Assembly: GCA_030746295.1 (NCBI GenBank)
Contig: JASLMY010000146.1
Coordinates: 1 to 12,462, forward strand
DNA length: 12,462 nt
Direction of reading: 5' to 3'
Source of the DNA: Alphaproteobacteria bacterium
GTDB taxonomy: Bacteria; Pseudomonadota; Alphaproteobacteria; GCA-2731375
The notes beneath the pieces are model-generated. The model was not told where the DNA came from and searched no databases. It was given only the letters and a program-made list of their open reading frames with translations. Below are positions 1 to 8,183 of the stretch, piece by piece (the first letter of the stretch is position 1; each line of letters begins with the position of its first letter). The position numbers were made by a program, and so were the translations under genes.

Positions 1-1851
<1,851 letters not shown>

Positions 1852-1876
1852 GAGCGCCTCTGCTCACCACTGTATC

Positions 1877-1897
1877 TCGTGTCAGACACGATTTCTT
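1877..1897 (+). terminator. Possible intrinsic terminator after secA
   Basis: TCGTGT at 1877-1882 pairs perfectly with ACACGA at 1886-1891 across a CAG loop, and TTTCTT follows directly (1892-1897). It lies 26 bases after the secA stop and 10 bases before the next start codon. The stem is short and only half GC, so it may be weak or partial. Confidence 0.45.
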
Positions 1898-1906
1898 GAG
1901 TGGCCG

Positions 1907-2371
1907 ATGGCGATGATATTCACGCTGGGTTACGAGGGCGCCGATATCGACGCTTTCGTAAAGGCCCTGGCGGCGGCCCGGATCGATACCGTGGTCGACG
2001 TTCGTGCGCAGCCGTTCTCGCGCAAGGCAGATTTCACCAAGAAGCGATTGGCCGGCCACCTGGCCGGGGCCGATATCGCCTATCGGCACTTGCCGGCGCT
2101 CGGCAACCCCAAGGCCGCGCGGGAAGCCGCCAAAGCCGGCGACATTGCGACCTACCGCCGAATCTACGAGACGCAATTGGCTTCGCAGGGGGCCGAGGCC
2201 GACCTCGCCCGGCTGGCCGAGCAGGCGCAGGACGAGCGCCTCTGCCTCGTCTGCCTGGAGGCTGACGCCCGGGGCTGCCATCGCAGCCTGATCACCGAGC
2301 GCCTGGCGGCGGCGTACGACCTCGCGGTTGAGCATCTTCGCCTCGACGGCCAGGGACAGCTCGACCTGTAA
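1907..2371 (+). CDS. DUF488 family protein
   Basis: This 154-residue protein has the features of the DUF488 family. These are the N-terminal FTLGYEG strand/loop, the [13 protein letters not shown] segment, a [10 protein letters not shown] motif, and near the C terminus [17 protein letters not shown], where the Cys and His residues are the family's most conserved part. Length is normal for the family. The biochemical role of DUF488 proteins is not firmly established. The short conserved Cys/His and Arg motifs suggest a small nucleic-acid- or metal-associated enzyme, but I cannot assign a reaction. No signal peptide or membrane segment is seen. The start ATG at 1907 is preferred over a second ATG at 1913, because a weak GAG ribosome site at 1898-1900 is spaced six bases from it. 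The gene is separated from secA by a possible terminator and from the dehalogenase by 92 bases, so it may be a single-gene unit. Confidence 0.88.
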   Translation: MAMIFTLGYEGADIDAFVKALAAARIDTVVDVRAQPFSRKADFTKKRLAGHLAGADIAYRHLPALGNPKAAREAAKAGDIATYRRIYETQLASQGAEADLARLAEQAQDERLCLVCLEADARGCHRSLITERLAAAYDLAVEHLRLDGQGQLDL

Positions 2372-2451
2372 TCGCACAAAGACGCCGCCGACGGGCCGTC
2401 CTCGCCCGGGCGGGTCAAAAGGTGCTATCTAGGGCCTGCGATCAGGCTCTC

Positions 2452-2460
2452 GGGGAGGAG
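2452..2460 (+). promoter_or_regulatory. Strong ribosome binding site deciding the dehalogenase start
   Basis: GGGGAGGAG ends three bases before the ATG at 2464. It favours that codon over an in-frame GTG at 2422, which has no Shine-Dalgarno sequence and would add 14 residues not expected in the family. Confidence 0.65.
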
Positions 2461-2463
2461 ATC

Positions 2464-3348
2464 ATGAGCGACAGCGGGATTTCGGTCGAGGACAGCTTCG
2501 AGCGCAAGCGGATCGCCGTGCTCGACAGCGAGATGGCCTATGTCGACGTCGGCGAAGGCAAGCCGGTGGTCTTCCTACACGGCAACCCGACCTCGTCCTA
2601 CCTCTGGCGCAATATCATTCCGCACCTCCAGGGGCTGGGCCGTTGCCTGGCACCGGACCTGATCGGCATGGGCGCCTCGGGCAAGGCGCCAGACGGTTCC
2701 TACCGCTTCGTCGATCACGTCCGTTATCTCGACGCCTGGTTCGAGGCTCTGGAGCTCACCTCCGACATCGTCCTGGTGGTGCACGACTGGGGCTCGGCGC
2801 TGGGCTTCCACCGGGCGCATCGCTTTCCCGACCAGGTCCGCGGCATCGCCTATATGGAGGCGATCGTCCGACCGATGCATTGGGAGGAGTGGCCCGAGGC
2901 AGCGCGCAAGATCTTCCAAGCCATGCGCTCGCCCGGCGGCGAGGAGATGGTGCTGGAGAAGAACGTCTTCGTCGAGCGGATCCTGCCGGCGAGCGTGATC
3001 CGCGGCCTGACCGAGGCGGAGATGGCGGTCTACCGCGCCCCCTATCTCGAGGCCGGCGAGAGCCGACGGCCGACGCTGACCTGGCCGCGCGAGATCCCGG
3101 TCGGCGGCGAGCCCGACGACGTGGTCGCCATCGTCGAGGCCTATGGCCAGTGGCTCGGCCAAGGCGGCCCGGCCAAGCTCTTCGTCAACGCCGACCCCGG
3201 CACCATCCTGATCGGCCCGCAGCGTGAGTTCTGCCGCGCCTGGCCGAACCAGAGCGAGATCACGGTCAAGGGCACGCACTTCATCCAGGAAGATTCGCCG
3301 CACGAAATCGGCCAGGCGATCGCCGAGTTCGTTCGCGGCCTCGACTGA
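2464..3348 (+). CDS. dhaA: Haloalkane dehalogenase, LinB/DhaA type (HLD-II)
   Basis: This alpha/beta hydrolase (294 residues) hydrolyses carbon-halogen bonds of haloalkanes to an alcohol plus halide, without cofactor, in the cytoplasm. The complete catalytic set is visible. [12 protein letters not shown] gives halide-binding Asn41. [11 protein letters not shown] gives nucleophile Asp108 and halide-binding Trp109. GIAYMEAI gives the acid Glu132, and [10 protein letters not shown] gives His272. The acid lying after the nucleophile strand at Glu132 places it in subfamily II. Asp108, Glu132 and His272 coincide with the residue numbers I recall for LinB of hexachlorocyclohexane-degrading sphingomonads, and the NVFVE...LP and RRPTLTWPR segments of the cap also match. 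Length is normal and no signal peptide is present. The next gene, an MFS transporter, starts 40 bases downstream and may be co-transcribed. Natural substrate is unknown; many HLD-II enzymes are broad. Confidence 0.94.
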   Translation: MSDSGISVEDSFERKRIAVLDSEMAYVDVGEGKPVVFLHGNPTSSYLWRNIIPHLQGLGRCLAPDLIGMGASGKAPDGSYRFVDHVRYLDAWFEALELTSDIVLVVHDWGSALGFHRAHRFPDQVRGIAYMEAIVRPMHWEEWPEAARKIFQAMRSPGGEEMVLEKNVFVERILPASVIRGLTEAEMAVYRAPYLEAGESRRPTLTWPREIPVGGEPDDVVAIVEAYGQWLGQGGPAKLFVNADPGTILIGPQREFCRAWPNQSEITVKGTHFIQEDSPHEIGQAIAEFVRGLD

Positions 3349-3388
3349 GCTGGTCGGCGAACACCGCCGCATATCCTCGCCGAGAGCC

Positions 3389-4588
3389 ATGTCCTCTAGC
3401 CGCCTGACGATCGTCTTCGCCGCCGCCGGCCATGCCGTCATGCACATCCTGACGGGGCTCTTCCTCGTCATCGTGCTGACGCTGGAGAGCGTCTGGGCGG
3501 CCTCCTACGACACGCTGATCCAGCTCTGGACGCTCGGTGCCTTTCTGGTCGGCGCCGGCGCGCCGCTCGCTGGCTGGCTTTCCGACCGCTTCGGCGAGAC
3601 CCGCGTCATGATCGTTTTCTTCCTCGGCAGCGGCCTCTCGACCGTCTATGCGGGGCTTGTCGACGATACACCATCGCTCTTCTGGGCGCTTGGCTTCCTC
3701 GGCCTCTTCGCCGCCATCTACCATCCGGTCGGCACCGCCTGGATCGTCAAGAACGCGATCGGCCGCGGCCGCGTGATGGGAATCGTCGGGCTCAGTGGCA
3801 GCATCGGCTTCGCCGCCGCCGCCGTGATCGCGGGCGGCCTGGTGGCGCTGTCGGGCTGGCGCAGCGCCTTCCTGATCCCGGGCCTGGTCTCGGTCGCGAT
3901 CGGCCTGGTGCTGGCGTGGCTCTATGCCAGCGGCCGCATCGTCGACCGTGAGCACGACCTGGCGCCGGCGCCCGAGGACGACCGCTCCGACATCGTCCGT
4001 GCCTTCGTCATCCTGACGATCGCGTTGCTTCTAGGCTCGCTCTACTACGCCGCCTTCATCACGGTGTTGCCGAAGTGGTTGAGCGACGGCTTCGAGGGCG
4101 TCATCGATGGCGGCGTGGCGACGATCGGTGGCCTCGTCACCGTGATCTACCTGGTGGGCGCCACGGCGCAAATCGGCGGTGGTTGGCTCGCCGACCGCTA
4201 TTCGCCGAAGTGGATTTACGTCGCCGCCTTCGCCATCAAGCTGCCGGTGACCCTGCTGGCGGTGGCCGTCGGCGGCTGGGCCATGCTGCCGGTGGCGATG
4301 GCGATGGCCTTCACCATGGACCTGGCGGCACCGGCCGAGAACGTGCTGCTGGCGCGCTACTCGCCCAGCCGCCGCCGCGGCCTGGTCTACGGCCTGAAAT
4401 ACGTCGCCAGCTTCGCCGCCTTCCCCTTGGGCATCGAGATGGTGGCCTTGAGCTACCGTTGGTCGGGCGCCTGGGATGCCCTCTACCTGGCGCTGGCCGC
4501 GCTCGCCCTGGCGATGCTGCTGGCCGCCCTCTTCCTGCCCGCCGAGCGCCCCCGGCCCCTCGCCGCGACGGCGCCCGCCGGCTCCTAA
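3389..4588 (+). CDS. MFS transporter, 12 TM
   Basis: This 399-residue major facilitator superfamily permease is predicted to sit in the inner membrane. Hydrophobic segments fill the protein in two six-helix halves, separated by a charged central loop (REHDLAPAPEDDRSD, about residues 188-202). The loop-2-3 signature is GWLSDRFGE at about 62-70, and its second-half counterpart is GGWLADRYSP. The IYHPVGTAW segment recalls the fosmidomycin-resistance (Fsr)-like branch, a weak resemblance. The ATG at 3389 is chosen because TM1 begins a few residues later; the open frame further upstream is Arg/Ser-rich and overlaps the dehalogenase. The Shine-Dalgarno match is poor (GAGAG at 3382-3386, very close). 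It follows the dehalogenase by 40 bases, so coupled expression is plausible, with substrate or product transport as a guess. Its TAA stop overlaps the stop of the convergent SDR gene. Confidence 0.88.
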   Translation: MSSSRLTIVFAAAGHAVMHILTGLFLVIVLTLESVWAASYDTLIQLWTLGAFLVGAGAPLAGWLSDRFGETRVMIVFFLGSGLSTVYAGLVDDTPSLFWALGFLGLFAAIYHPVGTAWIVKNAIGRGRVMGIVGLSGSIGFAAAAVIAGGLVALSGWRSAFLIPGLVSVAIGLVLAWLYASGRIVDREHDLAPAPEDDRSDIVRAFVILTIALLLGSLYYAAFITVLPKWLSDGFEGVIDGGVATIGGLVTVIYLVGATAQIGGGWLADRYSPKWIYVAAFAIKLPVTLLAVAVGGWAMLPVAMAMAFTMDLAAPAENVLLARYSPSRRRGLVYGLKYVASFAAFPLGIEMVALSYRWSGAWDALYLALAALALAMLLAALFLPAERPRPLAATAPAGS

Positions 4589-5391
4589 CGCGCCAGCCAG
4601 CCGCCGTCGACGAGGAGGATGTCGCCGGTGACCATGGCTGATGCGTCGGTGGCGAGGTAGAGCATCGCCCCCATCAAGTCCTCGACCTCGGCCGGGCGGC
4701 CGAGCGGGATGCTCTCCTGCATCCAGCGGTTGGTCTCCGGGTCCTCGAAGAGATGGCCGGTCAAGGGCGTGCGGACGAAGGTCGGGGCCACGGCGTTGAC
4801 GCGCACCCCGCGGCCAGCCCATTCGGTGGCCAGCGCTCGGGTCAGGTTGACGACGGCGCCCTTGGTGGCGTGGTAGGAGAGGTTGCCGTAGATCGGCCCG
4901 CCGACGAAGCCCCACTTCGAGGCCAGGTTGACGACCCGGCCGCTGCCGCGCTCCAGCATCCGCCGCCCGGCCTCGCGGGCGCAGAGGAAGACGCCGGTCA
5001 GGTTCACCGCCACGACCGTGTTCCAGTCGTCGAGCGGCGCCTCCTCGGTCGCATGGCGGAGCGAGATGCCGGCGTTGTTGATCAGCACGTCGGTCCTGCC
5101 ATGGCGCTGCCAGACCGCCTCGAAGAGGGCCACCACCGAGGTCTCGTCGGTGACGTCCATGGCCTGTCCCTCGGCCTTGAAACCGGCCTGGACGATGGCG
5201 CTCGCGACCGACTTGGCAGCCTCGCCGTCGAGATCCGTCACCACCACGTGCGCCCCAGCCGCGGCCAGCGTCTCCGCCGTGCCCTGGCCGATACCGCGGC
5301 CACCGCCGGTAACCACGGCGACCTCGCCGTCGAGGCGGAAGCGCCTCGCCCGCGCCTCGGCCTCGGCCTTGATCCGGTCCGACTCGCTCAT
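4585..5391 (-). CDS. SDR family NAD(P)-dependent oxidoreductase
   Basis: This classical short-chain dehydrogenase/reductase has 268 residues. The Rossmann glycine motif TGGGRGIG spans residues 28-35. Asp53 at the end of beta-2 (VVTDLDG) suggests preference for NAD(H). NNAG is at 105-108. The catalytic tetrad is Asn130, Ser158, Tyr173 and Lys177 (YHATK). The C terminus GDILLVDGGW is typical of the family. A charged extension of about 20 residues precedes the first strand. The start ATG overlaps the stop of the upstream CoA-transferase gene as ATGA, and a GGAGG site lies seven bases before it, so translation is probably coupled. It is likely the last gene of the leftward MFS/CoA-transferase/SDR unit, oxidising or reducing a hydroxyl or keto acid intermediate. 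That pathway role is inferred from context only. Confidence 0.95.
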   Translation of the reverse strand: MSESDRIKAEAEARARRFRLDGEVAVVTGGGRGIGQGTAETLAAAGAHVVVTDLDGEAAKSVASAIVQAGFKAEGQAMDVTDETSVVALFEAVWQRHGRTDVLINNAGISLRHATEEAPLDDWNTVVAVNLTGVFLCAREAGRRMLERGSGRVVNLASKWGFVGGPIYGNLSYHATKGAVVNLTRALATEWAGRGVRVNAVAPTFVRTPLTGHLFEDPETNRWMQESIPLGRPAEVEDLMGAMLYLATDASAMVTGDILLVDGGWLAR

Positions 5392-6602
5392 TCCGCCGCC
5401 TCCGATGTCGATTGCTCGGGCAGGACGATCAGGCCCTCCGCCGCCAGCCGCCGGGCCTCGCCCGCGTCGATGCCGATCTCGGCCAGGATCTCGGATGCCT
5501 GGCCGCTGATCGCCGGCGGATCAGTGCGGACCGAGAACCAGCGTTCGCCCAGCTCGATCGGCAGCCGGGGCACCTTGACCTTGTTGCCGTCGGGCAGCGT
5601 GCTCTCGACCAGATGGCCGTCATGGTTCAGGTGCGGGTCGTCGATCAGGTCCTCTGGCCGGTTGACCGGGCCGAAAGCGAGCTCGGCCACTTCCGACTTC
5701 TCCAATAGCTCGGCGCCGGTGAACTGAGCGAAGAACTCGGCCAGGCTCGGGATCAGCCAGCCGCGATGGTCGACCCGGTCGCCGTTCGAGCCCAGCCGCT
5801 CGTCGGCCAGGAGGTCCGGCCGCTCGAAGACCTCGCAAAAGCGCCGCCACTGGGTCTCGGTGACGACGCCGATGAAGACCATGCGGCCGTCGCTACCGTG
5901 GAAGATGTCGTAGATACCCCAGGCCCGCACCGGCTCTGCCATGGTGACGAGCGGCTGGCCGGTGATCATCGCCTGCGCCATGTGCTGGCCCATGATGAAA
6001 CTGGCGGCCTCGAAGAGGCCAGCCTTGACGAGCTGGCCTTTCCCCGTCACCTCGCGCTCGCGCAGCGCCGCCAGGGTGCCGATGACGGCGCTCATGCCGC
6101 CCAACACGTCGATCACCGAAGTGCCGGCGCGCAGGGGCCGGCCTGCCGGGCCGGTCATGAAGGCGAGGCCGCTCATCATTTGGGCGATCTCGTCGAGCGC
6201 TCGACGGTTCTCGTACGGCCCGGAAAGGAACCCCTTGAGGGCGCAGTAGACGATGCGCGGGTTGATCCCAGCCACGTCCTCGTAGCCGAGACCCTGCCGC
6301 TCCATCGAGCCGACGGCGAAATTCTCGATCATGACATCGGCGCGCCGGATCAGCGCCTCCAGGATCGGCCGGCACTCGGGCGCGGCGGTGTCGATGGCGA
6401 GGCTCCGCTTGTTGCGGGCGTAGAACGGGAAAAAGCCGGTGCCGGCATTCTTCAGGCGCCGGGTCCGATCGCCGTCCGGCACCGGCTCGATCTTGATCAC
6501 GTCGGCCCCGAGGTCGCCCAGGATCATGCCCGTCGACGGCCCCATGATGGCGTGGCTGAATTCCAAGACACGGATGTCGCTGAGCGGCAGCGGCTCGGTC
6601 AT
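5388..6602 (-). CDS. Family III CoA-transferase (CaiB/BaiF)
   Basis: This 404-residue protein moves CoA between an acyl-CoA donor and an organic acid. Family hallmarks are the N-terminal LSDIRVLEFSHAIMGPS, LGDLGADVIKIEPVPDGDRTR, NKRSLAID, DVMIENFAVGSMERQGLGYE and NPRIVYCALKGFLSGPY. Asp137 in ALDEIAQMMSG is at the position of the catalytic aspartate, and GMSAVIGTLAALREREVTGKGQ follows. The ATG at 6602 is preferred because GAGGGA lies seven bases upstream and homology begins there. A longer in-frame ATG at 6662 adds 20 unconvincing residues and has no ribosome site. The MFS gene ends 72 bases upstream and the SDR gene overlaps downstream by ATGA, so all three are probably one operon. The acid substrate cannot be read from sequence; many carboxylates are known for this family. 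Confidence 0.93.
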   Translation of the reverse strand: MTEPLPLSDIRVLEFSHAIMGPSTGMILGDLGADVIKIEPVPDGDRTRRLKNAGTGFFPFYARNKRSLAIDTAAPECRPILEALIRRADVMIENFAVGSMERQGLGYEDVAGINPRIVYCALKGFLSGPYENRRALDEIAQMMSGLAFMTGPAGRPLRAGTSVIDVLGGMSAVIGTLAALREREVTGKGQLVKAGLFEAASFIMGQHMAQAMITGQPLVTMAEPVRAWGIYDIFHGSDGRMVFIGVVTETQWRRFCEVFERPDLLADERLGSNGDRVDHRGWLIPSLAEFFAQFTGAELLEKSEVAELAFGPVNRPEDLIDDPHLNHDGHLVESTLPDGNKVKVPRLPIELGERWFSVRTDPPAISGQASEILAEIGIDAGEARRLAAEGLIVLPEQSTSEAAE

Positions 6603-6674
6603 ATCGGCGTCCCTCGTCCTCTCGACAGCGGCGTCGCGCGCCGCGCCGTCATGGTAGAGCATCGGGGGTCGCGC

Positions 6675-7931
6675 CTAAACCGCTCGCTCGCGGCCCGCCT
6701 CCAACTCGTAGATCAGCCGGCGATGGCGGACCCAGATCCAGGCCCAGACGCCCAGCGCCAGCACCGCCCCGCCGGCGAGCGGCCAGCGCAGGCCAAAGAA
6801 TTCCGAAAGCGTGCCGATGACGAGTGCCCCCGCCGCCGGGCCGCCGCGAAAGATGATGCCGTAGAGGCTCATCACGCGGCCCCGCATCTCGGGCTCGACC
6901 GTCAGCTGGATCAGGGTCTGGGCGCCGACGCCGCTCAGCACCATGGCGATGCCGGCGCAGGCGACGGCGAGAAGTGCGAGCCAGAAGACGTCGCTGGCGG
7001 CGAAGGCCAGGATCGCCACGGCGACGCAGCCGGCGGCGACGAGCGTCAGGCGGGCGAGACCGGCCCGGGGGCCGCGCTGGGCGAGCCAGATGCCGCTCAA
7101 GACGGCGCCGATGCCGATGGTGGAGGAGAGCATGGCCAAGGCCTCGGCACCGCGGTGGAAGACCACGTCGGCGAAGCCCGGCAGCAGCTCGACGAAAGGA
7201 CGGACCCCCAGCGACAGCACGACCATCAGCAAGAGCATCGGACCGATGCCGGAATGCCTGACGGTGTAGCTGATTCCCTCGCCGACATCGGCCAGCAGCG
7301 AGCGCCGCGCGCCGTCGCCGTGCCGGGGTGCTGCTTCGACCAAGCGAATGCGCGAGATGGCGACGAAGAAGGCGACGAACGACAGCGCGTTGGCGGCGAA
7401 GGCGGCGGCGACGCCCCAGGTGACGATCAGCAGGCCGGCCACCGCCGGGCCGATGAAGCGCGCCAAGTTGAAAACGATGGCGTTGATCGCCACCGCCGTC
7501 GACAAATCCTCGCGCGGCACCAGGCTCGGCACCAGGGCCAGGCGCGAGGGCTGGTTGAAGCCCATGACGAAGCCGTTGACCAGCACCAGGGCGAACAGCC
7601 ATTCGATGGTGACGGCGCCGCTGAAGGTCAGCCAGAAGAGCGCCAAGGCCTGGACCATGGCGAGGGCCTGCGAAATCGTGATGATCCGGAGCCGGCTCAG
7701 CCGGTCGGCGACAGCGCCACCGAAGGGACCGATAAAGACGGCGGGGAAGAGGTCGGCGAAGGCGACCGCCCCCAGCCAGGCGCCGGAGCCGGTCAGCTCC
7801 CAGGCCAGCCAGCCGACGGCGATGCGCTGAATCCAGGTGCCGATCAGCGAGACCGAATTGCCGGCGACATAAGTCCCGTAGTTGGGGTTCTTCAGGGCCC
7901 GAACGATGCCGGCAAAGCGTTCCAGCGGCAT
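6675..7931 (-). CDS. MFS transporter, EntS/MFS_3-like
   Basis: This 418-residue major facilitator permease is predicted to have about 12 membrane helices. The N terminus, with ALKNPNYGTYVAGNSVSLIGTWIQRIAVGW (in two parts, residues 12-41) and ELTGSGAWLG, is the typical opening of the MFS_3 branch that includes the enterobactin exporter EntS. Motif A is seen as GPFGGAVADRLSR at 68-80, and a second-half RGRVMSLYG segment is present. Export of a small molecule is the usual role; the substrate is unknown. The ATG at 7931 is chosen over a GTG at 7937 because GGCGAG (7937-7942) is spaced five bases before it. That ribosome site lies inside a 19-codon relic of an M20 peptidase gene whose stop ends two bases before this ATG. 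The gene therefore seems to have lost its original upstream partner and perhaps its native promoter. CoA-transferase and SDR genes follow. Confidence 0.9.
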   Translation of the reverse strand: MPLERFAGIVRALKNPNYGTYVAGNSVSLIGTWIQRIAVGWLAWELTGSGAWLGAVAFADLFPAVFIGPFGGAVADRLSRLRIITISQALAMVQALALFWLTFSGAVTIEWLFALVLVNGFVMGFNQPSRLALVPSLVPREDLSTAVAINAIVFNLARFIGPAVAGLLIVTWGVAAAFAANALSFVAFFVAISRIRLVEAAPRHGDGARRSLLADVGEGISYTVRHSGIGPMLLLMVVLSLGVRPFVELLPGFADVVFHRGAEALAMLSSTIGIGAVLSGIWLAQRGPRAGLARLTLVAAGCVAVAILAFAASDVFWLALLAVACAGIAMVLSGVGAQTLIQLTVEPEMRGRVMSLYGIIFRGGPAAGALVIGTLSEFFGLRWPLAGGAVLALGVWAWIWVRHRRLIYELEAGRERAV

Positions 7932-7993
7932 CGTCACTCGCCGATGGCCGCCGCCGCATTCCCCCCGCCGAGGTCCCAGAGGATGCCGGTCAT
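7914..7993. repeat. Left copy of an 80-bp M20/MFS junction repeat
   Basis: It aligns without gaps to 10813-10892 (offset 2899, same orientation). By hand count 58 of 80 bases match. Two strong blocks, 7914-7940 (22 of 27) and 7961-7993 (30 of 33), flank a diverged middle. It includes the end of the M20 relic, the TGA-cg-ATG junction and the first codons of the MFS gene. Confidence 0.75.
7934..7993 (-). pseudogene. C-terminal relic of an M20 peptidase gene
   Basis: Read leftward from 7993, the frame gives MTGILWDLGGG, then NAAAAIGE and TGA. The M20 peptidase at 10833-12236 ends MTGIFWDLGEG, then EIPASTPE and TGA: the same 19 codons in length, with strong identity in the first half. Upstream of 7993 the frame shows no further resemblance, so the rest of the gene has been lost. 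It is inferred to be a paralogue, not a copy of the intact gene, because differences are scattered and the conserved residues persist. Very short, hence moderate confidence. Confidence 0.6.
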
Positions 7994-8183
7994 GTCCGAT
8001 CCAGGTGATAGGTCGGTATAGGCTGTGACGAGAGACCTACTCATACAGGGGCGGATGGTAGCGGAAAATCCCGCCGGCGCGTAGACGTGGCCACGACGCT
8101 ATTTCGGTCTCTCGCCTGATTAACTGCCGGTAGGCGTCTAAACTGGCATCGTGCTATATTTCCGAGCAATGAGGACACACGTC
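7994..8183. other. Upstream region of the Sel1-repeat gene
   Basis: About 190 bases with no gene, visibly less GC-rich than the leftward operon. It holds a perfect 10-base palindrome CGTGGCCACG at 8086-8095 and a TATATT at 8155-8160 that could be a -10 element, but no matching -35 at proper spacing. No tRNA or riboswitch-like structure is seen. Confidence 0.4.
8171..8175 (+). promoter_or_regulatory. Ribosome binding site for the Sel1-repeat gene
   Basis: GAGGA lies eight bases before the ATG at 8184. It overlaps the competing in-frame ATG at 8169, which argues that 8184 is the true start and gives a well-formed signal peptide. Confidence 0.6.

Noticed and set aside
2385..2431. GC-rich palindromes and a TATCTA before the dehalogenase as terminator or promoter
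   Set aside because: The self-complementary stretches have no usable loop or T-run, and no -35 is correctly spaced from TATCTA.
2422..2463. Earlier GTG start for the dehalogenase
   Set aside because: No ribosome site, extra residues outside the family pattern, and a very strong Shine-Dalgarno before the ATG at 2464.
5766..8021. A 751-codon open frame on the plus strand
   Set aside because: It is antisense to the CoA-transferase and MFS genes, and its composition (rich in Asp, Gly, Arg, His, Gln) is that of a GC-rich shadow frame. The opposite strand carries clear family motifs.
8151..8183. Upstream starts at 8151 or 8169 for the Sel1 gene
   Set aside because: The GAGGA site overlaps 8169, and the signal peptide is best formed from 8184.
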